A stretch of DNA of 64,000 nucleotides, taken from assembly GCF_001665685.1 (NCBI RefSeq), contig NZ_LZTB01000012.1, forward strand, positions 16,323 to 80,322, in the 5' to 3' direction. Shown piece by piece: positions 57,074 through 64,000 of the stretch. The notes beneath the pieces were generated by a model. That model searched no databases, was not told the origin of the DNA, and saw only the letters and a program-made list of their open reading frames with translations. Source of the stretch: Mycobacterium sp. 852013-50091_SCH5140682 (GTDB taxonomy: Bacteria; Actinomycetota; Actinomycetes; Mycobacteriales; Mycobacteriaceae). The position numbers were made by a program, and so were the translations under genes. How positions within the stretch are numbered: position 1 is the first letter of the stretch; each line of letters begins with the position of its first letter.

Positions 57074-57867
57074 CCGTTCGTGCGCCGGGGAGGCTGAGGC
57101 TGACCGGAGTCGTCACGGCGGTGATTACGGGTGTGCGAATGGGTCTGGGCCCGCCGCCGCGGCGCACTGCGGGGCAGTGGCGGCAGGGCGCCCGGACCAT
57201 CGGTGTGCAGCTTGTCGATGAGCTCGCCTGCCACCTCGGCCAGTTTGCGTTCGTCGGCATAGGCCAGCCGCGACGGCAATTCGCCCAGCGGCACCCAGGC
57301 CACCTCGGTGACCTCGACGTCGTCGTCGGAGAGCTCGCCGTCCTGGAACCGCATCAGATAGTGGTGCACGGTCTTGTGCACGCGGCGGCCTTCGGTGACG
57401 AACCAGTAGTCGATGCTGCCCAGGGCGGCCAGCACTGTGCCCTGAATACCGGTCTCCTCCGCGACTTCTCGGATGGCGGTCTGTTCGGCCGTCTCGCCCA
57501 GCTCGATGTGACCCTTGGGCAGCGACCACAGCATCCGGCCCCGGCGGTCGACCCGACCGATCAGTGCCGCCACCTGGGTGTCCTTCGGGCCGTCGATGCC
57601 GTCGATCACCAGCCCCCCGGCCGAGGTCTCGTGCACGGTGCGCAACCGTTCGGGTGGACGCCGCGGCCGCGGCTTGCGTTGCTTGGACTGGTCTCGCGGG
57701 GTGGGATGCTTGTCACCGTCGTCCGTGGACTCGGCGGGATGTTCGCTGGGCTGGACGGTGTGATGGTCGTTACCCGTGTCGGGCGGGCCGGCAGCGCGCT
57801 GCGCACGGCGTTGGCCGCGGCGGCGACCGCGGCGCCGTCGTGGTTTGGCCTGTTCGCCGTCCGACAC
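57055..57867 (-). CDS. mutT4: Nudix hydrolase (MutT4-like)
   Basis: This 270-residue Nudix pyrophosphohydrolase has the Nudix box [22 protein letters not shown] (about residues 130-151), with all catalytic Gly and Glu positions intact. The first 75 residues are Arg-rich and disordered. The family (Rv3908) hydrolyses oxidised or other nucleoside diphosphate-linked substrates; the exact substrate is unclear. The GTG start (SDGEQAKP) matches the mycobacterial N terminus better than an upstream ATG. It diverges from pcnA over 84 bp and leads the murJ-side operon. Confidence 0.9.
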   Translation of the reverse strand: MSDGEQAKPRRRRGRRRGQRRAQRAAGPPDTGNDHHTVQPSEHPAESTDDGDKHPTPRDQSKQRKPRPRRPPERLRTVHETSAGGLVIDGIDGPKDTQVAALIGRVDRRGRMLWSLPKGHIELGETAEQTAIREVAEETGIQGTVLAALGSIDYWFVTEGRRVHKTVHHYLMRFQDGELSDDDVEVTEVAWVPLGELPSRLAYADERKLAEVAGELIDKLHTDGPGALPPLPRSAPRRRAQTHSHTRNHRRDDSGQPQPPRRTNGCGQGP

Positions 57868-57951
57868 CCAAGCGATAGTAGCTGCCACGGGGTTGCGGTC
57901 CTGCCACACTCGCCGGTAGCGGGCCCACTGGGCACACTAGGCTGTCCGAAC

Positions 57952-59391
57952 GTGTCCGATGCCGCACCCGATGACGCCGAACTGCTGGCCCGCGCGCTGG
58001 TGGCGCTGAACCAGCACGGCGAACTGCTGCGCGGGCTGGGTCAGGTGTTCGCTGCCGGCGGCCACGAGCTCTACCTGGTGGGCGGCAGCGTGCGTGACGC
58101 GTTGCTGGGCCGCCTCGGCACCGATCTGGACTTCACCACCGACGCGCGACCCGAAGCCGTGCAGAAGATGTTGCGGGGCTGGGCCGACGGATTGTGGGAC
58201 ACCGGAATCCAATTTGGCACGATCGGTGCTGCCAAGGGCGATGAGCGCGTCGAGATCACCACGTTCCGCGCCGACAGCTACGACCAGGTGACCCGTAACC
58301 CGACGGTCGAGTTCGGGGACACCCTCGGCGACGATCTGGTGCGGCGCGACTTCACGGTCAACGCCATGGCCGTGCGGATCACCGCGGACGGTCCGGGCGA
58401 ATTCTGTGACCCACTCGGCGGTTTGGCGGCGTTGCGGGCCAAGACACTCGACACCCCGTCGGCGCCCCAGGTGTCCTTCGGCGACGATCCGCTGCGGATG
58501 CTGCGGGCCGCCCGCTTCGTGTCACAACTCGGGTTCGCGGTCGCCCCGCGGGTGCTGGAGGCCCTGCTGGACATGGCACCGCAGCTGGCTCGCATCACGG
58601 TGGAACGGGTCGCCGCCGAACTCGACAAGCTGCTGCTGGGCGTGGACCCCGTCGCGGGCGTCGATTTGATGGTGCAGACCGGGCTCGGCGCGGTGGTGCT
58701 GCCCGAGGTCGGCGAGATGCGGATGGCCATCGACGAGCACCATCAGCACAAGGACGTGTACTGGCATTCGCTGACGGTCCTGCGCCAGGCCATCGATCTG
58801 GAAGACGAGGGTCCCGACCTGGTGTTGCGCTGGGCGGCGTTGCTGCACGACATCGGCAAGCCCGCGACGCGCAAGCACGAAGCCGACGGTGGCGTCAGCT
58901 TCCACCACCACGAGGTGGTCGGCGCCAAGATGGTCCGCAAGCGCATGCGCGCGCTCAAATACTCCAAGCAGATGGTCGACGACGTCTCCCAGCTGGTCTA
59001 CCTGCACCTGCGGTTCCACGGTTACGGCGAGGGCAAGTGGACCGATTCGGCGGTCCGGCGCTATGTCACCGACGCCGGTCCGCTGCTCGGGCGGTTGCAC
59101 AAGCTGGTGCGGGCCGACTGCACCACCCGCAACAAACGCCGGGCCGCGCGCCTGCGGAGCAGTTACGACGATCTGGAGGCGCGGATCGCCGAACTCGCCG
59201 CCAAGGAAGACCTGCAGCGGGTCCGGCCCGACCTCGACGGCAACGAGATCATGACCATCCTCGGCATCCCCGCGGGCCCGCAGGTGGGCGAGGCGTGGCG
59301 GTACCTCAAGGAGCTGCGGTTGGAGCGCGGCCCGCTCGAGCACGACGAGGCTGTCGCCGCTCTGCAGGAATGGTGGAACGCGAGGGCCTGA
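57952..59391 (+). CDS. pcnA: PcnA-like CCA tRNA nucleotidyltransferase
   Basis: This is a class II nucleotidyltransferase of 479 residues. The catalytic motif LYLVGGSVRDALLGRLGTDLDFTTDARP (GGxVRD and DxD, about 42-66) and RRDFTVNAMAV are intact. The tRNA-binding neck is GDDPLRMLRAARFVSQLGF. A C-terminal HD phosphohydrolase domain follows (WAALLHDIGKPATRK and FHHHEVVGAKMV). Mycobacterial members are annotated as poly(A) polymerase or CCA-adding enzyme; CCA addition to tRNA is the more likely role. The GTG start was chosen from the conserved N terminus; a much longer upstream frame is antisense to the nudix gene. Confidence 0.95.
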   Translation: MSDAAPDDAELLARALVALNQHGELLRGLGQVFAAGGHELYLVGGSVRDALLGRLGTDLDFTTDARPEAVQKMLRGWADGLWDTGIQFGTIGAAKGDERVEITTFRADSYDQVTRNPTVEFGDTLGDDLVRRDFTVNAMAVRITADGPGEFCDPLGGLAALRAKTLDTPSAPQVSFGDDPLRMLRAARFVSQLGFAVAPRVLEALLDMAPQLARITVERVAAELDKLLLGVDPVAGVDLMVQTGLGAVVLPEVGEMRMAIDEHHQHKDVYWHSLTVLRQAIDLEDEGPDLVLRWAALLHDIGKPATRKHEADGGVSFHHHEVVGAKMVRKRMRALKYSKQMVDDVSQLVYLHLRFHGYGEGKWTDSAVRRYVTDAGPLLGRLHKLVRADCTTRNKRRAARLRSSYDDLEARIAELAAKEDLQRVRPDLDGNEIMTILGIPAGPQVGEAWRYLKELRLERGPLEHDEAVAALQEWWNARA

Positions 59392-59409
59392 CCGTGCGTC
59401 TGATCAGTC

Positions 59410-59919
59410 ATGGACTACTGCCTTGGCGATCCCGACGGCTCGGCCACGATATGGACTGCTGAGCCTGCGGTCGACCTTGACGGCGACGGCACACCCGACG
59501 GGGTTGGGCTTGATTTCGACGGTGACGGTCGGCTCGACGATGTGATGGCCGACCTGGATGGGGACGGCATCGCCGAGCACGTGGTGCTGGACACCGACGA
59601 CGACGGCCGCGCCGAAACCTATTTCACCGACGACGGCTCGGGCACCTGGGCGTTGCGGGTGGACCGCGGCGGGCAGGTCCGCTGGTTCGACCTGGACGGT
59701 GTGGAACATCCCGCCGGGCTGCCGCTCGTGGACTTCGCCGGCGACGGCTCGGCCGACGATCAGCTGCTCGACGTCGACGGCAATGGCCTGGCCGACCGCG
59801 TGCTCTCCGGCGCCCGCGCCTATGTCGACACCGACGGTGACGGGCGGTGGGATCTCACGTTGACCGACAGCGACGGCGACGGTCTGGCTGACTCGGCAGG
59901 CACGGTGGCTCGCGATTGA
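59410..59919 (+). CDS. Calcium-binding DxDxDG-repeat protein
   Basis: This 169-residue acidic protein is built almost entirely of DxDxDG-type loops: DLDGDGTPD, DFDGDGRLD, DLDGDGIAE, DTDDDGRAE, DFAGDGSAD, DVDGNGLAD, DTDGDGRWD and DSDGDGLAD. The loops resemble dockerin or EF-hand calcium-binding loops and repeat every 15-25 residues. There is no signal peptide or other domain, so it may be cytosolic or exported by a non-classical route. It starts at ATG 18 bp after pcnA on the same strand. Binding of calcium is predicted from the loops; the cellular role is unknown. Confidence 0.8.
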   Translation: MDYCLGDPDGSATIWTAEPAVDLDGDGTPDGVGLDFDGDGRLDDVMADLDGDGIAEHVVLDTDDDGRAETYFTDDGSGTWALRVDRGGQVRWFDLDGVEHPAGLPLVDFAGDGSADDQLLDVDGNGLADRVLSGARAYVDTDGDGRWDLTLTDSDGDGLADSAGTVARD

Positions 59920-60002
59920 CCCTGCGCTCAGGGCGCGGTTTTCGCGGTTTTTCGCGCCGTGGCCGCAGAGTCAACGACTGCGGGGCCCTGCTAGTCGGCT
60001 GC

Positions 60003-60779
60003 TCAGCCCCGGCCGGTTCCCGGCGGGCCCGCGAAGGCCTGGGCGATGGTCAGCCACTTCTCGGCGTCGGCGCCCACGGCTTTGACGTCGAGCTCGGCGG
60101 GCGCGCGGCGCTGCGTGACCAGCAGGCAGAAGTCCTCGGCCGAACCCGTCACACGCTGCGTGGCGTCCTCGGGTCCCCACGTCCACAGATCACCATCGGG
60201 ACCCTGCAACTCCACCCGGAACGCCTCGGCCGGCACCGGCAACCCGTGCAGGGCGAAGGCGAAATCGCGGGTGCGCACGCCGATGTGGGCGATCGAGCGC
60301 AAGCGCGCCGTGGCGGGCCTGCGAACCCCGAGCGTGTCGGCGACATCGAGCCCGTGAGCCCAGGTCTCCATCATCCGGGCCGTGGCCATCGACGCCGCGC
60401 TCATCGGTGGGCCGAACCACGGCAGCTTGCGACCGTCGGGAACCGTCAGCAGCGCGTCGTGCAACCGGCCACGGGTCTGGCGCCAGTCGGCGAGCAGCTC
60501 GGCGGGCGGGGTGGCCGCGAGCTCCTCGGCGCCGGCGTCGACGAATCCGGTGGGGTTCTTCATGGCTTCAGCCACGACGTCGTTGAACCCGGCCTCATCG
60601 GTGACGGAGATCAATGCGACCCGGTCGGTCCACAGCAGGTGGGCGATCTGATGGGCGATGGTCCAGCCCGCCGCGGGAGTTTCGGTGGCCCACTGTTCGG
60701 TGGGCAGGTCGGCGACGAGCCCGTCGAGTTCGTCGCTCTCGGCACGAAGATCGGCCACGATCTGCTCTGCAGTCGACAT
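60003..60779 (-). CDS. DinB-like/mycothiol-dependent maleylpyruvate isomerase-fold protein (Rv0036c-like)
   Basis: This 258-residue protein belongs to the DinB/MDMPI four-helix-bundle superfamily (TIGR03084 type). The N-terminal metal-binding region has [19 protein letters not shown], with the His residues of the superfamily, and [15 protein letters not shown] supplies the third histidine position. The C-terminal half is a smaller alpha/beta domain. Family members bind a divalent metal and mycothiol; a specific reaction for this subgroup is not known. The ATG start matches the conserved [14 protein letters not shown]; a longer upstream reading is antisense-like. It lies 23 bp after the MFS gene. 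Confidence 0.85.
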   Translation of the reverse strand: MSTAEQIVADLRAESDELDGLVADLPTEQWATETPAAGWTIAHQIAHLLWTDRVALISVTDEAGFNDVVAEAMKNPTGFVDAGAEELAATPPAELLADWRQTRGRLHDALLTVPDGRKLPWFGPPMSAASMATARMMETWAHGLDVADTLGVRRPATARLRSIAHIGVRTRDFAFALHGLPVPAEAFRVELQGPDGDLWTWGPEDATQRVTGSAEDFCLLVTQRRAPAELDVKAVGADAEKWLTIAQAFAGPPGTGRG

Positions 60780-60802
60780 GCGGGTCAGCGTAGACCGGCT
60801 TG

Positions 60803-62098
60803 TCAGGTGCGCCGCGGCGCGGCCACCGCCGCGTGAATGCCCAGGCCCACCAGGTAGATCACCGTGCCTGCCACCACCAGGCCAGGCGATTGCCCGTCCG
60901 CCGGAATCACCGCGGCGGTCGCGGAGGTGGCCGTGATGAACGAGATCCAGAACAGCGCGTCCTGCACGGTGAAGACATGCCCGCGCAGCGCATCGTCGAC
61001 GTCGAGCTGCATCGCCGAGTCCGCGCACAGCTTCACCAATTGCCCCGCGGTTCCGAGCAGGAACCCGCAGGTCAGCATGACCGGCAGCTGCAACCCGATC
61101 GCGGCGAGCTGGACCACGGCGGCGAATACCAGCGCCCCGTTGGCGGTGGCGTAGCGACCGAAGCGGGCGATCACCGCGGGCGCGGCGACCGTGGCCAGAA
61201 ACGCGCCGCAGCCCGTGGCGGCGAGAAACACCACCGCCGTACCCAGGCCCAGGCCGGCTACCTGTGCGGGAGTATCGGTGTGCCGCACGATGACGAGCAC
61301 CAGCAGGGTGTTGATCCCGAGCGCCATGCGGTGGGCAGCGAGCCCGGCCAGTGTGGCCGCGACAGTCGGCACCGACGCCACCGTGCGGGCGCCGTGCACC
61401 CACCCGGTGGACACCGCGTAGAACGCCGAGCCGTGGATGGTGCGTTTGCTCTCGTGCGGGCCCAGCACGTGCGGGCCGAACCGCACCGACAGCCACAGCG
61501 CGAGCGCGACCGGGGCCAGCACGCTGAAGATCACCACGGACGCGCCCGCGTCGCTGGCTCCGAACAGCCACCGCGGCACCAGCATGAAGTTCGCCCCGAA
61601 GAACGCCGCGGCCGACCCGATCGCGGTGGCGACCGAGTTCATGGTGACGACCCTGGTATCGGGCACCACGTCGGGCAGCGACGCCGACAGACCGGACGAC
61701 ACAAAACGGGTGAACCCGTTGACGATCAACGCGGCGAACAGGACGGCGACGTCGCCGGCGCCGAAGGCCAGCAACACGCCGGTGAGGATCACCAGCACCA
61801 GCCGGCCCAGATTGGCGCCGATCATCACCAGTCGGCGGTCCCAGCGGTCCAGCAGGGCGCCGGCGAACGGGCCGAGCAACGAGTAGGGCAGGTACAGCAC
61901 TGCGAACGAGCCTGCGATGGCCCACGGTCCCGCGGCGCGTTCCGGATTGAAGATGATCGCACCGGCCAGCCCGGCCTGGAACAGACCGTCACCGAACTGG
62001 CTGACGGCCCGCAACTCGAGCAGTCGGCGGAACTCCGTCATGCCGCGCAGCGACCGCCACAGAGCAATGGGGGCGGCAGCGTCAACCACGGCAATCAC
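60803..62098 (-). CDS. MFS transporter (Rv0037c-like)
   Basis: This 431-residue major facilitator has about 12 transmembrane helices. The first is [20 protein letters not shown], and the helix 2-3 region [21 protein letters not shown] carries the LLDRWDRR variant of the MFS loop motif. Its place between the TIGR03084 protein and the YqgE gene parallels M. tuberculosis Rv0037c. The GTG start at 62098 is the longest option; an ATG 19 codons later ([12 protein letters not shown]) is also reasonable. The substrate is unknown. Confidence 0.88.
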   Translation of the reverse strand: MIAVVDAAAPIALWRSLRGMTEFRRLLELRAVSQFGDGLFQAGLAGAIIFNPERAAGPWAIAGSFAVLYLPYSLLGPFAGALLDRWDRRLVMIGANLGRLVLVILTGVLLAFGAGDVAVLFAALIVNGFTRFVSSGLSASLPDVVPDTRVVTMNSVATAIGSAAAFFGANFMLVPRWLFGASDAGASVVIFSVLAPVALALWLSVRFGPHVLGPHESKRTIHGSAFYAVSTGWVHGARTVASVPTVAATLAGLAAHRMALGINTLLVLVIVRHTDTPAQVAGLGLGTAVVFLAATGCGAFLATVAAPAVIARFGRYATANGALVFAAVVQLAAIGLQLPVMLTCGFLLGTAGQLVKLCADSAMQLDVDDALRGHVFTVQDALFWISFITATSATAAVIPADGQSPGLVVAGTVIYLVGLGIHAAVAAPRRT

Positions 62099-62228
62099 AT
62101 TCTGTTCGGGGGCTGTTCAGCCCGCGATCGGCGACCTGTTCCACACTACAAACTTTCTGGCCCTACAAATTGCGCACCGCGCGTGGTTGTTCGCCACGTC
62201 TCGGCGGTGCTGGTGACATGATGGACAG

Positions 62229-62834
62229 GTGGCGCCGTCAGAGGATCCGGAGGACTTCATCGCGCCTGCGGCGCACCGGGTACGACCGGGGACGCTCCTG
62301 CTGGCCAACACCGATCTGCTGGAGCCGACATTCCGTCGCAGCGTCATCTACATCGTCGAACACAACGCCGGTGGCACGTTGGGCGTGGTGCTGAATCGGC
62401 CCAGCGAAACCGCGGTGTACAACGTGCTGCCGCAGTGGGCCAAGCTCGCCGCCAAACCGAAGACCATGTTCATCGGCGGCCCCGTGAAGCGTGATTCGGC
62501 GCTGTGCCTGGCGCTGCTGCGCGTGGGCATGCATGCCGACGGGGTGCCGGGGTTGCGCCATGTGCAGGGCCGCATCGTGATGGTCGATCTCGACGCCGAC
62601 CCGGACACGCTCGCCCCGATCCTCGAAGGCGTCAGGATCTTCGCGGGCTATTCCGGCTGGACCATCGGGCAGCTCGACGGCGAGATCGAGCGCGACGACT
62701 GGATCGTGCTGTCGGCGTTGCCGTCCGATGTGCTGATCGAACCGCGCATCGACCTGTGGGGCCGGGTGCTGCGACGTCAGCCGCTGCCGGCGTCGCTGCT
62801 CGCGACCCACCCGATCGACACCAGCCGCAACTGA
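62229..62834 (+). CDS. YqgE/AlgH family protein (UPF0301, Rv0038-like)
   Basis: This 201-residue protein shows the UPF0301 signature GTLLLANTDLLEPTFRRSVIYIVEHNAGGTLGVVLNRP near residues 20-57, with IFAGYSGWTIGQLDGEI later. The family is widespread and of unknown biochemical function; E. coli YqgE sits with ruvX. It starts at GTG, on the opposite strand to its neighbours, with 130 bp upstream of it. The stop lies 16 bp from the convergent small membrane gene. Confidence 0.94.
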   Translation: MAPSEDPEDFIAPAAHRVRPGTLLLANTDLLEPTFRRSVIYIVEHNAGGTLGVVLNRPSETAVYNVLPQWAKLAAKPKTMFIGGPVKRDSALCLALLRVGMHADGVPGLRHVQGRIVMVDLDADPDTLAPILEGVRIFAGYSGWTIGQLDGEIERDDWIVLSALPSDVLIEPRIDLWGRVLRRQPLPASLLATHPIDTSRN

Positions 62835-62849
62835 CGGGCTCGGCAGGGA

Positions 62850-63206
62850 TCAGCTACACGACAAGGTGCAGCTGGCGCACGATCCGGTGCATCCACCCCC
62901 ACTGCTGACGGCCGAAGCGGCCTCGGCCCGGGCGACCACTTTGGCGCTCTGCCAGCAGCCGGCTGCCACCGTGGCAACCGCGCCGATGACACACACCGTC
63001 ACCACCACGACGCCGGTCCGCGGCTCGGCGGACAGGGCCGCGACACCGCCTGCGGCGAGCATCACCGCCGCGGCAAGCTGGGTGGGGGCCACCGCTCGCA
63101 GCACGGTGCGGACCGGATCACCGGAGTGCGGCCTGGTCAACAACCACAGACCGAGGATTCCGACGATCACGGCGACGCTCAGGCAAAGCAGCGCGGCGAT
63201 CAACAT
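62850..63206 (-). CDS. Small membrane protein with Cys-rich C terminus (Rv0039c-like)
   Basis: This 118-residue protein has three predicted transmembrane segments: LIAALLCLSVAVIVGILGLWLL, LAAAVMLAAGGVAALSA and VVVVTVCVIGAVATVAAG. The tail holds four cysteines in GGCTGSCASCTLSC. Rv0039c has a similar Cys cluster as remembered. The cysteines could bind a metal or form disulfides. The ATG start is chosen; a GTG three codons earlier is possible. It lies between the YqgE gene and the proline-rich secreted antigen gene, as in M. tuberculosis. Confidence 0.75.
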   Translation of the reverse strand: MLIAALLCLSVAVIVGILGLWLLTRPHSGDPVRTVLRAVAPTQLAAAVMLAAGGVAALSAEPRTGVVVVTVCVIGAVATVAAGCWQSAKVVARAEAASAVSSGGGCTGSCASCTLSCS

Positions 63207-63265
63207 GGGCCACACAATACGAGGCGGATGGGGCTCCTGTCAGGTCGGGTTCGGCTGGGTGGGAC

Positions 63266-64000
63266 CTAGCCGTGCAGGCCCAGGAGCTGCGGCAAACCCG
63301 CTGCAGGCGCTGGTGCGGGGGCGGCCGCAGGCGCGGGCAAACCAGGCGCCGGGACACCAGCCGGAGCTGCAGCCGCGGCCGCGGCGGGTGCGCCCGGTGC
63401 TCCCGGTGCGCTCACCTTGAACCCCGCCACGATCGCGTCGGTCGCATCGGCGGCCGCCGATACGCCTTGACTGGCCGCGCCCGAGTTGACCGACAGGGAC
63501 ACCAGGTAGCGGTCGGGCCCGACGGTCGCGATGACATGCCGGCGCGAGGTGTTAACGGTCTGGCTGTCAGCCCGGTAGCTGCCCTCGATGAACGACGACG
63601 GGAAGCCGTTGAAGTCGCCCATCGTCATGTCGGTGGTCTGCCACGCCATCTGCTGCAGGCTGTCGACATAGCCGTGGCTGATCGCCTCGACCGGGTCGAA
63701 GTTGCCGATGAGCTTGTAGACCACGACCTGGGCATTCGGTGTGTACAGATCGGTGCTGGAGCGGTCGGCGATCACCGCGAAGGCGTCAGGGACGTTCGGA
63801 TCGGGCACCGTGGACCAGCCCTGCGGCATCGGAAGCACGATGCTCAGCGCGGTGAAGTTGCGGCTGACCTGGGGCTCGAGCTTGACCCCTTTGCTCTTGA
63901 AGTAGTCGGCGATGGTGCCGGAGGTGGCGGGGACGATGGTCGGCGTCGGAGCGTCCCTCGTGCTCGACGAATTCGCGATGATCTTCCGGCTGCAGGACGT
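63266..64000 (-). CDS. Proline-rich secreted LpqN/LpqT-type antigen (Mtc28/Rv0040c-like), 5' part beyond window
   Basis: The reading frame stays open to the right edge, so the N terminus and signal peptide are outside. The visible 244 residues include [21 protein letters not shown], then [25 protein letters not shown], the LpqN/LpqT domain signature. The C-terminal tail is Ala/Pro-rich ([19 protein letters not shown]). The M. tuberculosis homologue is the 28-kDa secreted proline-rich antigen. It ends 60 bp from the small Cys-tailed membrane gene on the same strand. Confidence 0.88.
   Translation of the reverse strand, partial: TSCSRKIIANSSSTRDAPTPTIVPATSGTIADYFKSKGVKLEPQVSRNFTALSIVLPMPQGWSTVPDPNVPDAFAVIADRSSTDLYTPNAQVVVYKLIGNFDPVEAISHGYVDSLQQMAWQTTDMTMGDFNGFPSSFIEGSYRADSQTVNTSRRHVIATVGPDRYLVSLSVNSGAASQGVSAAADATDAIVAGFKVSAPGAPGAPAAAAAAAPAGVPAPGLPAPAAAPAPAPAAGLPQLLGLHG

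Noticed and set aside
59920..60002. Possible terminator GGCGCG...CGCGCC between the calcium-repeat gene and the Rv0036c-like gene
   Set aside because: The stem is only 6 bp with a 15-base loop, too weak to claim.
60800..62221. 473-codon plus-strand frame opposite the MFS gene
   Set aside because: It is Gln/Arg/His-rich with no domain and lies opposite a clear 12-helix transporter.

Overview
The window comes from the chromosomal origin region of a high-GC, rapidly growing mycobacterium (Mycolicibacterium type). The evidence is the gene order rpmH-rnpA-yidD-yidC-jag-rsmG-parA-parB next to dnaA-dnaN-gnd-recF-dciA-gyrB, two perfect parS sites, mycobacterial type VII (ESX) genes, and the mycobacterial block nudix-DUF6049-murJ-sigM-rsmA-trxB-trxA-cwlM. 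Family names rest on motifs and remembered relatives; no search was run.

Layout. (1) 1-25.7 kb: an accessory region holding the start of a short-chain dehydrogenase, an ESX-associated gene pair, and one complete ESX locus. The locus has eccA, two MinD-like ATPases, two YbaB-fold proteins, PE/PPE and Esp-like substrates, espG, an Esx pair, mycP, a single-chain eccC, eccB, eccE and, unusually, two different eccD genes. It lies directly downstream of gyrB, where gyrA is normally found; gyrA is not in the window. (2) 25.8-34.0 kb: replication genes gyrB, dciA, recF, gnd, dnaN, oriC and dnaA, all on the minus strand. (3) 34.5-40.7 kb: rpmH to parB plus a GNAT-like gene on the plus strand, with parS sites in rsmG and parA. 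(4) 40.8-46.8 kb: an accessory island between the GNAT gene and cwlM. It contains a small monooxygenase, a minus-strand operon (42-residue repeat peptide, TPR protein, MFS exporter) and a divergent two-gene operon (a Ser/Thr kinase fused to an extracellular amino-acid-binding-type domain, overlapping an EmbR-like SARP/FHA regulator). (5) 46.9-57.9 kb: cell-envelope and redox genes cwlM, trxA, trxB, rsmA, sigM, murJ, DUF6049 and nudix. (6) 58-64 kb: pcnA, a calcium-binding-repeat protein, and a block resembling M. tuberculosis Rv0036c to Rv0040c.

How it works together. The ESX genes encode a complete secretion machine: an EccB/C/D/E membrane complex, the MycP protease, the EccA and EspG cytosolic factors, and substrates. 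The two EccDs suggest a heterodimeric membrane ring. The 40.8-46.8 kb island is the best candidate for an undescribed system. A sensor kinase with a ligand-binding ectodomain may phosphorylate or bind the FHA domain of its overlapping SARP partner. That regulator may act on an 11-bp-spaced direct repeat placed upstream of a promoter-like sequence facing the repeat peptide-TPR-MFS operon. This chain is inference from gene arrangement and motifs.

No tRNA, rRNA, insertion sequence or CRISPR array was recognised.
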